A stretch of 64,000 nucleotides of DNA from Marilutibacter spongiae. Lineage in GTDB: Bacteria; Pseudomonadota; Gammaproteobacteria; Xanthomonadales; Xanthomonadaceae. A program made the translations under genes and the position numbers. Below are positions 49,795 to 61,295 of the stretch, piece by piece. Location of the stretch: the NCBI RefSeq assembly GCF_014145325.1, contig NZ_JACHTF010000003.1, positions 62,001 to 126,000 of the forward strand, read 5' to 3'. The first letter of the stretch is position 1, and each line of letters begins with the position of its first letter. The notes under the pieces were generated by a model. That model had not been told where the DNA came from. It was given only the letters and a program-made list of their open reading frames with translations, and ran no database searches.

Positions 49795-51189
49795 ATGAAC
49801 ACTCAAGACCGCAAACTCCGTGCCGTGAAGCTTCCCAAGGACTGGGCGCCCTCCGGGTGGCGCAACCTCACCGCGCTGCAGCAGCCGACGTATCCGGATG
49901 CCGCCGCGCTGGAAGGGGTGCTGGAAGAGTTGCGGGCCCTGCCGCCCCTGGTCACGTCCTGGGAGATCCTGGCGCTCAAGCAGCAGCTGGCCGACGCGCA
50001 GGAAGGCAAGCGCTTCCTGCTGCAGGGCGGCGACTGCGCCGAGACCTTCGACGCCTGCACGCCCGACGTCATTTCCAACCGCCTCAAGGTGCTGCTGCAG
50101 ATGAGCCTGGTGCTCGTCCATGGCATGCGCAAGCCGGTGGTGAGGGTGGGGCGCTTCGCCGGCCAGTACGCCAAGCCGCGCTCGGCGGACATGGAAACCA
50201 TCGACGGCGTGAGCTTGCCGAGCTATCGCGGCGACCTGGTCAATGCGCCGGAATTCACCGAGGCCGCGCGGGTCCCGGACCCGCGACGGATGATCAAGGG
50301 GCACGCCCGTTCGGCGATGACGATGAACTTCGTCCGTTCGCTGATCGACGGTGGTTTCGCCGACCTCCACCATCCCGAATACTGGAACCTGGGCTGGGTC
50401 GGGCACTCGCCGCTGGCCGACGAGTACCGCCACATGGTGGCGGCGATCGGCGACGCCGTGCGTTTCATGGAGACCCTGTCCGGCCAGGAAGTGCACAACC
50501 TCAACCGGGTCGATTTCTACACCTCCCACGAGGCGCTGCTGCTGCCCTACGAGGAATCGCAGACACGGCAGGTGCCGCGCCACTGGGGCTGGTTCAACCT
50601 GAGCACCCATTACCCCTGGATCGGCATGCGCACCGCGGCGCTTGATGGTGCGCATACGGAGTACTTCCGTGGAATCCGCAATCCCATCGCGGTCAAGGTC
50701 GGTCCATCGGTCGAGCCCGACCAGCTGCTGAAGCTGATGGACGTGCTCAATCCCGAGGACGAGCCGGGACGCCTGACCTTCATCCACCGCATGGGGGCGA
50801 AGGCGATCGCCGAGAAGCTGCCGCCGCTGCTCAATGCAGTGCAGCGCGACGGCCGCCGGGTGCTGTGGGTCTGCGATCCGATGCACGGCAATACCGAAGC
50901 CACCAGCAACGGCTACAAGACGCGCCGCTTCCGCAACATCCGCAGCGAGCTGGAAGACGCCTTCGAGCTGCACGCAGCGGCCGGCACGCGCCTGGGCGGC
51001 GTGCACCTGGAGCTCACCGGCGAGGATGTCACCGAGTGCCTGGGCGGTGCCCGCGAATTGACCGAGAGCGATCTCGAGCGCGCGTACCACTCCACCGTGG
51101 ATCCGCGCCTGAACTACGAACAGGCGCTGGAAGTGGCGATGCTCATCGTCCGCAAGCAGGCCCAGATCGGCGCCCCTTCCAAGGCCTGA
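49795..51189 (+). CDS. aroG: Class II 3-deoxy-7-phosphoheptulonate (DAHP) synthase
   Basis: It catalyses phosphoenolpyruvate plus erythrose 4-phosphate to DAHP, the entry of the shikimate pathway. At 464 residues it is of the plant/Mycobacterium-like AroA-II type, not the E. coli AroFGH type. The metal Cys81 lies in LLQGGDCAETFDA. Others are RVGRFAGQYAKPRS, STHYPWIGMRT and WVCDPMHGNTEAT. The ATG at 49795 gives MNTQDRKL; a TTG at 49753 is also in frame. Symbol use varies in this family. Confidence 0.93.
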   Translation: MNTQDRKLRAVKLPKDWAPSGWRNLTALQQPTYPDAAALEGVLEELRALPPLVTSWEILALKQQLADAQEGKRFLLQGGDCAETFDACTPDVISNRLKVLLQMSLVLVHGMRKPVVRVGRFAGQYAKPRSADMETIDGVSLPSYRGDLVNAPEFTEAARVPDPRRMIKGHARSAMTMNFVRSLIDGGFADLHHPEYWNLGWVGHSPLADEYRHMVAAIGDAVRFMETLSGQEVHNLNRVDFYTSHEALLLPYEESQTRQVPRHWGWFNLSTHYPWIGMRTAALDGAHTEYFRGIRNPIAVKVGPSVEPDQLLKLMDVLNPEDEPGRLTFIHRMGAKAIAEKLPPLLNAVQRDGRRVLWVCDPMHGNTEATSNGYKTRRFRNIRSELEDAFELHAAAGTRLGGVHLELTGEDVTECLGGARELTESDLERAYHSTVDPRLNYEQALEVAMLIVRKQAQIGAPSKA

Positions 51190-51228
51190 TGCCAGCGCCG
51201 CCGCCGACGCGGCGCCTTCGATCGGATG

Positions 51229-52920
51229 TCAGCGGCCGGCGCCCTGTGCGCCGGCCGTTTCGTTTTCGCCGACCCGTGGCTGGAGCGCGGCGGTCGACAG
51301 GAAGCGCGGCGGCGTGCGCGCCTTCGACAGTTGCTCGTAGGCGTGTCCCAGCGCGATCAGGCGCGGTTCGCTCCAGGCGGTGCCCATGAAGACCAGGCCG
51401 ATCGGCAGGCCATGGCTCTGGCCCATCGGCACGGTCAGGCTGGGGTAGCCGGCGACAGCCGCGGCGCCGTATCCCGCGCCGGTGAAGTGATCGCCCAGCA
51501 CCGGGTCGATGGGCCAGGCCGGCGAGGTCGCCGGAACGAGCAGGGCGTCGAGTTCCTGCGCCTGCAGCGCGGCATCGATGCCCGCCTCACCGGCCAGGCG
51601 ACGCGCTTCGCGTCGCGCGTCCAGGTAAGCCTCTTCGTTCAGGGGACCCTTGGCGCGGGCCTGCTCGAACAGTTCCTGGCCGAACCACGGCATCTCGGTG
51701 TCGGCGTGCGCCTGGTTGTAGGCCATGAGCGCGTCAAGGGTCTTGACCGGGGCGTCGTGGCTGCGCAGGTAGTGCTCGAGGCCGTTCTTGAATTCGTAAA
51801 GCAGCACTTCGAACTCGGCCTGCCGCCATTCGCCGGCGGTGGGGATCTCGGCATCGACGACGGTGGCGCCGGCGGCCCGCATTGCCTCCACGGCGCGCTC
51901 AAGGGCGGCGTCGACGTCGGGATGGAAGCCCATGCTGCCGCGAAGCAGGCCGATGCGCGCGCCGCGCAGGGCATCGGGATCCAGGTGGGCGGGATAGTCG
52001 AAGACGGCGCGGCCGACACTGTTGCCGGTGGCGGCGTCGGCATCGTCGCGACCGGCCATCGCGGCCAGCAGGATCGCCGCATCGGCGACGCTGCGGGTCA
52101 TCGGGCCGGCCGTGTCCTGGCTGCTGGAGATCGGGATGATGCCGTTGCGGCTGACCAGCCCGACCGTCGGCTTGAGTCCCACGAGCCCGGCGACCGCCGA
52201 CGGACAGATGATGCTGCCGTCGGTCTCGGTCCCGATGCCCACCGCGGCAAGGTTGGCGCTGATCGCGCTTCCGGTGCCGGCGCTGGAGCCGCAGGGACTG
52301 CGGTCGAGCGCGTAGGGATTGAGCGTCTGCCCACCCCGGCCACTCCATCCCGAGCTGGAGCGGGTGGAGCGGAAGTTGGCCCACTCGCTCAGGTTGGTCT
52401 TGCCCAGGATCACCGCGCCCGCGGCCCTCAGCCGTTCGACCAGGAAGGCATCGCGCGAGGGCCGGTGTTCGGCGAGCGCGAGCGAACCGGCCGAGTTGAC
52501 CATGGGCGTCGCGTCGATGTTGTCCTTGACCAGGACCGGAATCCCGTGCAGGGGGCCCAGTACCGGACCGGCCTTGCGCTGAGCGTCGCGGGCGGCGGCT
52601 TCTTCAAGGGCGTCGGGATTGATCTCGATCACCGCGTTGAGCGTGGGGCCGGCGTCGTCGATCGCGGCGATGCGGTCGAGGTAGGCCTGGGTGAGGGCCT
52701 GGCTGCTGGTCTCGCCACGCGCCATGCGCGCCTGCAGGGCCTGGATGTCGAGTTCGGCGAAGACGAAGCCATCCATGCCCGCGGCGGCTGCCGGCGTCGT
52801 GGCGACTGGCGCCGGCGATGCGTCCGCCGGCGGCGTCGCGGCCTGGACGTTGCCCGGTTCGCTGGCGGGTTGGCAGGCGGCCAGCAGGAGCAGGCCGGCG
52901 GTGGCAAGCATGGAGCGCAT
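51229..52920 (-). CDS. Amidase-signature lipoprotein
   Basis: A 563-residue amidase-signature hydrolase. The N-terminal lipobox LLLLAAC (Cys16) is followed by a Thr/Pro/Ala linker to about residue 50. The Ser-cisSer-Lys triad is complete: Lys132 (VLVKDNID), cis-Ser212 (CGSSAG), and nucleophile Ser236 (ETDGSIICPS). It is probably an envelope amide hydrolase; the substrate is unknown. It converges on the DAHP synthase gene with 39 bases between stops. Confidence 0.9.
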   Translation of the reverse strand: MRSMLATAGLLLLAACQPASEPGNVQAATPPADASPAPVATTPAAAAGMDGFVFAELDIQALQARMARGETSSQALTQAYLDRIAAIDDAGPTLNAVIEINPDALEEAAARDAQRKAGPVLGPLHGIPVLVKDNIDATPMVNSAGSLALAEHRPSRDAFLVERLRAAGAVILGKTNLSEWANFRSTRSSSGWSGRGGQTLNPYALDRSPCGSSAGTGSAISANLAAVGIGTETDGSIICPSAVAGLVGLKPTVGLVSRNGIIPISSSQDTAGPMTRSVADAAILLAAMAGRDDADAATGNSVGRAVFDYPAHLDPDALRGARIGLLRGSMGFHPDVDAALERAVEAMRAAGATVVDAEIPTAGEWRQAEFEVLLYEFKNGLEHYLRSHDAPVKTLDALMAYNQAHADTEMPWFGQELFEQARAKGPLNEEAYLDARREARRLAGEAGIDAALQAQELDALLVPATSPAWPIDPVLGDHFTGAGYGAAAVAGYPSLTVPMGQSHGLPIGLVFMGTAWSEPRLIALGHAYEQLSKARTPPRFLSTAALQPRVGENETAGAQGAGR

Positions 52921-53028
52921 GGGCGATTCCCCGTCGCGGATGGCTGCCGTCGAGCATAGCGAGCCCCTGTCGCGACGGGTCCGGCGGATGGCGTGAGCGG
53001 TCGCTGGGGATGTCCCTGCGGCGCGGGC

Positions 53029-54084
53029 TCAGCTGCCCAGGCCCAGGGCGAGGGCGCCGATGCCGGCGATGTACGCCAGCAGCACCGTCCATGAGTCGAG
53101 GCCCAGGCCGGCAAAGCGTCGCCGCGGTCCCGATCGCATGCCGACGAGGTACGCGACGGTGAGTATCACCCCGAGCCCGGCAAGATAGGCGTCGCTGTCG
53201 CCCAGGCTCCCGAGCACCGGGGTGCCGGCGAGCACGGTAGCCAGCACCAGCAGGATCGGCAGGAAGGCATTGCCGCCGAAGATGTCGCTCATCGCCAGTT
53301 GCCATCGACGCATGCGGATGGACTCCAGCCCGCTGGAGACTTCCGGCAACGCGGTCGCGGCTGCAAGGACGGTGGCGGCGAAGACCACGCCGTCCATGCC
53401 GATGCGCCCGGCGATCGCGTCGCCGCACAGTTCCAGGCCGACGCCGGCGACCAGGGTAGCCAGGGACGCGAACGCGAAGTGGAAGAGGGTGCGCGCAGTG
53501 CCCGGCCCGGCGCTGGACTCCGGGTTTTCGACGCCGACCGCATCCGCACCGGGCGCATCCGGACCGGCGACACCGGCCTGCGGCGGCGTGGCGACCGGCA
53601 GGAAACGCATGGCCAGCAGTGCGCCCAGCCAGGCGAGCGCGAGCAACACCTCGGCCGCGGTCAGCCCCCTGGCGAATGGGGCGCTGTCCCAGCGTCGCCC
53701 CAGGATCACGATCCCCAGCATGACGACGACCAGCGCGGCTTCGAGCCGCAGTTGCGGCGAGTCGGCGAGCCGGGCCAGGGGAGCTTCCTCGCGCCGGCTG
53801 GCCGCGTCGAGCACGACCAGCACCAGGGTCTGGATGGCCACGCCGCCGAGCAGGTTGCCGACGGCCACCTCGATGCGACCCTGCAGCGAGGCGCTGGCGA
53901 CGATGGCGATCTCGGGCAGGTTGGTGACGATCGCCAGCAGCACCATGCCGCCGACCGCCTGGCCCCAGCCGAAACGCCGGTCGAGCCGATCGGTGCTTCG
54001 CGACAGCACGATGCCGGCGCGCCAGACCACGCTGGCCGCCAGCGCGAACACCAGGCAAAGAAATGGCAGCGGGAGATGACTCAC
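53029..54084 (-). CDS. Sodium/calcium exchanger-family membrane protein (CaCA)
   Basis: A 351-residue protein of about ten to eleven helices with the duplicated alpha repeats of CaCA exchangers: LAIVTNLPEIAIVASASL with GNLLGG, and AAATALPEVSSGLESI with DIFGGNAFLP. A Pro/Ala-rich cytosolic loop (about 165-195) separates the halves. The acidic residues in each repeat (NLPE, ALPE) are conserved. The ion is not certain. It lies just downstream of typA on the same strand. Confidence 0.85.
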   Translation of the reverse strand: MSHLPLPFLCLVFALAASVVWRAGIVLSRSTDRLDRRFGWGQAVGGMVLLAIVTNLPEIAIVASASLQGRIEVAVGNLLGGVAIQTLVLVVLDAASRREEAPLARLADSPQLRLEAALVVVMLGIVILGRRWDSAPFARGLTAAEVLLALAWLGALLAMRFLPVATPPQAGVAGPDAPGADAVGVENPESSAGPGTARTLFHFAFASLATLVAGVGLELCGDAIAGRIGMDGVVFAATVLAAATALPEVSSGLESIRMRRWQLAMSDIFGGNAFLPILLVLATVLAGTPVLGSLGDSDAYLAGLGVILTVAYLVGMRSGPRRRFAGLGLDSWTVLLAYIAGIGALALGLGS

Positions 54085-54116
54085 GCTGCCATTCTAGGGT
54101 GCCGCGGGCCGCAGGA

Positions 54117-55958
<1,842 letters not shown>

Positions 55959-56172
55959 GCGGAATGGACGCCGGCGAAGGCGTCAGGGTCGCGGAGGGAA
56001 GCCGACCATTATAGCGGGTGTTTGCGCCAGAATGAGGAAAATCACGGGCAATGGGGGGCGGCTGCGGTATCCTTGGCCGTCCCGCGTTCATCTCCCCGTT
56101 GGGCAGGGATGGGCGCACGCAACTCTGCCGGGCTCGCCAAGCGCCCGGTCATCCCCCACCAGGAGCCGTTCC

Positions 56173-56679
<507 letters not shown>

Positions 56680-56713
56680 GCCTCGCCGGGGCGGACCACC
56701 GCTCCCGCCCCCG

Positions 56714-56743
56714 AAACCCCGGGCCGCCTGGTCCGGGGTTTTT
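56714..56743 (+). terminator. Intrinsic terminator of ppiB
   Basis: A 9-bp stem AAACCCCGG/CCGGGGTTT with a 10-base loop and trailing TT, 35 bases after the stop. Confidence 0.75.
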
Positions 56744-56920
56744 GCCGTCGGGGGCAGCGGGCCTGGGCGGGACGGCGCAGGCCGGCGAAGCGCCTCGGGG
56801 CTGCGTGATACCATCACGGGGCTAAGCCTGGTGGGTCCCGACACGGGAGCCGGGCTGGCCCCGACCCCTGGTTTTCCCTGTCCCCCGCCCGTGTCACCAA
56901 TTCCTGAGAGGTTATCCGCG

Positions 56921-58126
56921 ATGCCCCAGCTCGCCAGCCGGATCGGCCGTGCCAAGCCCAGCGCGATCATGCAGATCGCCGAGAAGGCCAAGCGCCTGAA
57001 AGCCGAAGGCCGCGACATCATCAGCTTCTCGATCGGCGTGCCCAACTTCCTGCCCGGCGAGCATGTCTACGAGGCGGCGCGCAACGCGCTCGCGCACGAC
57101 AGCGGCCAGTACGGCAGCAACCGGGGTGCCGACGCGATGATCGATGCGTTCCTCGAGCACATCGGCAAGCTGGGCCTGACCGGGTATGGCCGCGTGAACT
57201 GCGCCAGCGGCGTGGGCGCCAAGCACATCCTCTACAACCTGGGCGAGGCGCTGCTGGACGAAGGCGACACGATCGCCTTCCCGACGCCGTACTGGACGAG
57301 CTACCTCGACATCGCCGAGATCGTCAACGCGAAGGTCGAGCTGCTGCCGTGCCCGCCCGAGCAGGACTACAAGCTCACTCCGGCCCAACTGGACGCCGCG
57401 TTGGCGAAGAAGCCGCGCGTGTTCCTGTTCAACAACCCGTCCAACCCGACGGGCATGGTCTACTCCCGCGAGGAGATCGATGCCCTGGCGGAGGTCATCG
57501 CCAGGTATCCCGACACCTGGATCATCACCGACGACATCTACAACAAGATGGTCTTCGATGGTGTCGGCTACCACAACTTCGTGCATTCCAGGCCGGAGCT
57601 GAAGGACCGCGTGATCTTCGTCGACTCGCTGTCCAAGACCTACGGCATGCCCGGCTGGCGCGTGGGCTTCATGGCCGGGCCCGAGAGCGTCGCCCAGGCG
57701 GTGGTCACGCTGAATTCCAACCACATCACCAACATCCCGGAAATCGCCACCGCGGCCGCGGTCGCCGCCCTCACCGGGCCGCAGGACGTGCCCGAGGGCA
57801 AGTGCGCCGAGTTCCAGGCCAAGCGCGACCAGGTGATGGACGTGATGAACGCCATCCCGGGCGTGGTCTGTCCGCGGCCGCAGGGCGCCTTCTACGTCTT
57901 CCCGGACATCAGCTGCACCTTCGGCAAGACCCACGGACCGACCGGCAAGGCGATCGCCAACGACGTCGACTTCTGCAGCGTGCTGCTGGAGGCCAAGGGC
58001 GTGGCCTGCGTGCCCGGCTCGGCGTTCGGCGAGCCGCGTGCGATGCGCATCAGCTACACCTGCCCGACGCCCCAGCTGGCGCCCGGCATCGAGCGCATCC
58101 GCGAATTCTTCGCTGAGTTGCAGTGA
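56921..58126 (+). CDS. Class I PLP-dependent aminotransferase (aspartate aminotransferase type)
   Basis: A 401-residue fold-type I aminotransferase. The PLP Lys239 is in DSLSKTYGMPGWRVGF. Asn175 (NNPSNPTG), Asp204 and Tyr207 (ITDDIYNK) form the cofactor pocket. A C-terminal Arg in RISYTCPTPQ is in the substrate-carboxylate position. Aspartate or tyrosine/phenylalanine could be substrates. A roughly 100-base leader with pairable GGG/CCC runs (56819-56890) precedes it; I did not recognise a known riboswitch. Confidence 0.85.
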   Translation: MPQLASRIGRAKPSAIMQIAEKAKRLKAEGRDIISFSIGVPNFLPGEHVYEAARNALAHDSGQYGSNRGADAMIDAFLEHIGKLGLTGYGRVNCASGVGAKHILYNLGEALLDEGDTIAFPTPYWTSYLDIAEIVNAKVELLPCPPEQDYKLTPAQLDAALAKKPRVFLFNNPSNPTGMVYSREEIDALAEVIARYPDTWIITDDIYNKMVFDGVGYHNFVHSRPELKDRVIFVDSLSKTYGMPGWRVGFMAGPESVAQAVVTLNSNHITNIPEIATAAAVAALTGPQDVPEGKCAEFQAKRDQVMDVMNAIPGVVCPRPQGAFYVFPDISCTFGKTHGPTGKAIANDVDFCSVLLEAKGVACVPGSAFGEPRAMRISYTCPTPQLAPGIERIREFFAELQ

Positions 58127-58138
58127 TGGGTGAAGGGT

Positions 58139-58217
58139 GATTCGCGGTTGGCCCGGGCCATCCGCGGATCGCCGCGCTTCGCTGCTTCTGCTCAACACCC
58201 ACAACCAACCACGAATC
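58139..58217. repeat. Intergenic dyad GATTCGYGGTTGG
   Basis: The 13-base arms 58139-58151 and 58205-58217 are inverted with one mismatch. It lies between the aminotransferase and mdh, and the mdh Shine-Dalgarno follows 3 bases after the right arm. It uses the GATTCG vocabulary of the dyads at 13987 and 21042. Confidence 0.7.
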
Positions 58218-58231
58218 TACGGAGTCACCCC

Positions 58232-59218
58232 ATGAAAACTCCCGTCCGCGTTGCCGTCACCGGTGCTGCCGGCCAGATCGGCTATTCGCTCTTGTTCCGT
58301 ATCGCTTCCGGCGAAATGCTGGGCAAGGACCAGCCGGTCATCCTGCAGCTGCTCGAGCTGCCGATGGAGAAGGCCCAGGCCGCGCTGAAGGGCGTGATGA
58401 TGGAGCTGGAGGACTGCGCGTTCCCGCTGCTGGCCGGCATGGTCGGCACCGACGACGCCGAGGTCGCGTTCAAGGACGCCGACATCGCCCTGCTGGTCGG
58501 CGCGCGTCCGCGCGGCCCGGGCATGGAGCGCAAGGACCTGCTGCTGGAGAACGCCAAGATCTTCACCGCCCAGGGCGCGGCCCTGAACAAGGTCGCCAGC
58601 CGCGACGTCAAGGTGCTGGTCGTCGGCAACCCCGCCAACACCAATGCCTACATCGCCATGAAGTCCGCGCCCGACCTGCCGGCGAAGAACTTCACCGCCA
58701 TGCTGCGCCTGGACCACAACCGCGCGCTGTCACAGCTGGCCAACAAGGCCGGCGTGGCCGTGGGCGACATCGAGAAGCTGGTCGTGTGGGGCAACCACAG
58801 CCCGACCATGTACCCCGACTACCGTTTCGCGACGGTCAACGGCGCGTCGCTGAAGGACAAGATCGACGACGCCGACTGGAACGCGAACACCTTCATCCCG
58901 CAGGTCGGCAAGCGCGGCGCGGCGATCATCGAGGCGCGCGGCCTGTCCTCGGCGGCATCGGCGGCCAATGCCGCGATCGACCACATCCACGACTGGGTGC
59001 TGGGCAGCAACGGCAAGTGGGTCACCATGGGCGTGCCCTCCGACGGCAGCTACGGCATCCCGGAAGGCGTGATCTACGGTGTCGCGGTGACGACCGAGAA
59101 CGGCGAGTACACCCGCGTCGAGGGCCTGCCTGTCGACGACTTCAGCCGCGCGGCGATGGACAAGACCCTCGCCGAGCTGGAGGAAGAGCGCGCCGGCGTG
59201 GCCCACCTGCTGGGCTGA
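58232..59218 (+). CDS. mdh: Malate dehydrogenase
   Basis: MDH (328 residues) interconverts malate and oxaloacetate with NAD in the TCA cycle; it is of the cytosolic/LDH-like type. The NAD loop is GAAGQIG (11-17). Substrate arginines lie in [13 protein letters not shown] (Arg94, Arg100). Asp161, Arg164 and catalytic His189 ([10 protein letters not shown]) are intact. GGAG lies 7 bases before the ATG. Confidence 0.96.
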   Translation: MKTPVRVAVTGAAGQIGYSLLFRIASGEMLGKDQPVILQLLELPMEKAQAALKGVMMELEDCAFPLLAGMVGTDDAEVAFKDADIALLVGARPRGPGMERKDLLLENAKIFTAQGAALNKVASRDVKVLVVGNPANTNAYIAMKSAPDLPAKNFTAMLRLDHNRALSQLANKAGVAVGDIEKLVVWGNHSPTMYPDYRFATVNGASLKDKIDDADWNANTFIPQVGKRGAAIIEARGLSSAASAANAAIDHIHDWVLGSNGKWVTMGVPSDGSYGIPEGVIYGVAVTTENGEYTRVEGLPVDDFSRAAMDKTLAELEEERAGVAHLLG

Positions 59219-59294
59219 TCCGAGCTTCTCGACGTTCAGGTTCCAGCCAGCGGATCGCCTTGCGGCGATCCGCTGGTGTCGCAAGGGATGGCAA

Positions 59295-60548
59295 ATGGTG
59301 TATCGATTGGATGCGTGGCCCGGTGGCCTCGCCCGCATTGCTTCCGACCGGCGCTGGTTCTGGCTCGAGGCCTTCCTGCTGGTGGCCGTCGGCATGGCGC
59401 TGGCGCTTGCGCTGAGGCCCGAGCCGTTCAGCGACTGGCTCTATTACTGGCGTGCTGCGCAGGACCTGGGCAGGTACGAGCGTGGCGGTGCCATGCTGCT
59501 CCTGGTCTCGCTGCTGCGGCAGCTGCAATGGCCGCCCCATGCGACGATGCTGCTGCTCAACATACCGGCCGCGTTGGCGATACTGTTCGTGTCGCGGCGT
59601 ATCGATCCCACCCGCGGGAAGTGGTTGTCGCACGTGGTGGCCGGCTATCTGTTGCTGCTGACCCCTTATTACGGGCTGGTCCAGCTGGATCTGCTGGCGG
59701 CGGCCTGCCTCGTCGCGGCCTGGGTGCTGCTGCTGGGCACGCCGGATCGGGCGGCTGGAGGTTGGCGCCCAGCGCTTGCGATGCTGGCGATCGCCGCGGC
59801 GGTGTCGACGCGACCGCAGTTCCTGCTGGTGCTCTTGGCGCTGGCGCTCCTGGTGGCGCTTGTCTGGGGATTTGCGCGCAAGGGCACCCATCGCGGGACC
59901 GCCATGCTGTTGGCCGTGCTGGTGGCGGGCGTCCTGTCCGGTTTTCTGCTGGATTCCGGCCTCAGGGCGCATGCGGAGCGCTCCGGCGCCCTGCGCACCA
60001 ATTCGGCGGTGACCCTCTATTCCGGTCTCCTTGCGTCTTCCAGCTCGTATCCCGGGTGCGGTCACTGGTCGGAAGCAGCGACCCAGGCGATGCGGTCGGA
60101 CCTTGGCAAGCCCCTGGCAGACGCCGTGTTCGATCGCCTGGAAAGCCGTTCCGTCTCGCATTGGGGAGCGGTCATGGCATGCAAGTCGAGGTATATCGTG
60201 GCTCCGCCCGCGTTCGCCTGGGGATGGCTGTATACATCACCGGGCGCGGAGGTGCGGCTGCAAGAGGCATCGCCCGCCATCGTCCCGCGGGTGGGCACTG
60301 GCGAGGCCTGGGCGAACAGGTTGTTGATCCTGGCGGTATACCTGTCCGCCCTGCTGACGGCCGTTCGATATGCGCGCTCGGACATGCTCGCATGGCTCCC
60401 CGTGGCATGGATGGCCGCTTTCTGGGCCGTGCACCTGGTATTCGAGGTCCAGGGTCGCTATTTCCTGTCGATGCTGCTGCTCGTACCCGTCTTGTGCGCA
60501 TTGGTGATGGGTCGGCACCGGCGGGACGACGGCGCCGCGGCCACGTAA
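59295..60548 (+). CDS. Polytopic membrane protein, GT-C glycosyltransferase-like
   Basis: A 417-residue protein with about ten hydrophobic segments. A first periplasmic loop carries an acidic motif (EPFSDWLYYW), and the C-terminal region has FEVQGRYFLSMLLLVP, a pattern seen in lipid-linked-sugar GT-C enzymes. The large soluble loop at about 235-300 has two Cys (YPGCGHW, VMACKSR) that could form a disulfide. Function is inferred from topology only. AAGGG lies 7 bases before the ATG. It is followed 16 bases later by rluA. Confidence 0.6.
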   Translation: MVYRLDAWPGGLARIASDRRWFWLEAFLLVAVGMALALALRPEPFSDWLYYWRAAQDLGRYERGGAMLLLVSLLRQLQWPPHATMLLLNIPAALAILFVSRRIDPTRGKWLSHVVAGYLLLLTPYYGLVQLDLLAAACLVAAWVLLLGTPDRAAGGWRPALAMLAIAAAVSTRPQFLLVLLALALLVALVWGFARKGTHRGTAMLLAVLVAGVLSGFLLDSGLRAHAERSGALRTNSAVTLYSGLLASSSSYPGCGHWSEAATQAMRSDLGKPLADAVFDRLESRSVSHWGAVMACKSRYIVAPPAFAWGWLYTSPGAEVRLQEASPAIVPRVGTGEAWANRLLILAVYLSALLTAVRYARSDMLAWLPVAWMAAFWAVHLVFEVQGRYFLSMLLLVPVLCALVMGRHRRDDGAAAT

Positions 60549-60564
60549 CGCGAGGCAGGAGGTC

Positions 60565-61194
60565 ATGGGCGAAACGCAGGACATCGAGGTCGTGCACGAC
60601 GATGCTCACCTGATGGTCGTGGAAAAGCCCGCCGGCCTGCTGTCGGTGCCCGGCCGCCTGCCGGAGAACCGGGACTGCGTGACGTCGCGCCTGCAGCGGT
60701 CCCATGCCGACGTGCTCACCGTGCATCGCCTCGACCAGGTCACCAGCGGACTGATGCTGTTCGCGCGAGGCAAGGCCATGCAATCGGCACTCTCGGCCCT
60801 GTTCGAGCGCCGTCAGGTCGCGAAGGCGTACGAGGCGCGCGTCGAGGGGCGCGTGGCGGGCGACGCGGGCGAGATCGACCTGCCGCTGGCCTGCGACTGG
60901 CCCAACCGTCCCCGCCAGATGGTGGACCGGGTGCACGGCAAGCCGGCGCTGACGCGTTGGCGCGTGCTCGAGCGCGACGTGGCGGGGGCGTGGACCCGGT
61001 TGGCGCTGGAGCCGGTGACCGGGCGCAGTCACCAGCTACGCCTGCACCTGGCCAGCATCGGCCACCCGATCGTCGGCGACGCGATGTACGGTGCATCGCA
61101 AGCCTCCCGCGTGTGCCTGCATGCCACGCGGCTGTCGTTCGCGCACCCGGTCGGGGGCGCGTCGATGGCCTTCGAAAGCCCAGCGCCGTTCTGA
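60565..61194 (+). CDS. rluA: RluA-family pseudouridine synthase
   Basis: A 209-residue pseudouridine synthase. The catalytic Asp57 is in HRLDQVTSGLMLFA. VEKPAGLLSVPG near the start and the LEPVTGRSHQLRLHL motif are typical. Its length matches E. coli RluA (23S U746 and tRNA U32), with no S4 domain. The target is inferred from the family. Confidence 0.85.
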   Translation: MGETQDIEVVHDDAHLMVVEKPAGLLSVPGRLPENRDCVTSRLQRSHADVLTVHRLDQVTSGLMLFARGKAMQSALSALFERRQVAKAYEARVEGRVAGDAGEIDLPLACDWPNRPRQMVDRVHGKPALTRWRVLERDVAGAWTRLALEPVTGRSHQLRLHLASIGHPIVGDAMYGASQASRVCLHATRLSFAHPVGGASMAFESPAPF

Positions 61195-61295
61195 GACGCG
61201 TTCGCAGGCGCTTGCCGGGGCTCGACCAAAGTCCGAATGAAGTACGCCTGGCGGAGGCCTAGGCTGGGCGCATCCCCCATCGCAGGACGGTCGCC

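Noticed and set aside
56819-56920. Riboswitch in the leader of the aminotransferase gene
   Set aside because: GGG/CCC runs can pair, but I could not match the conserved core of any riboswitch class I know.
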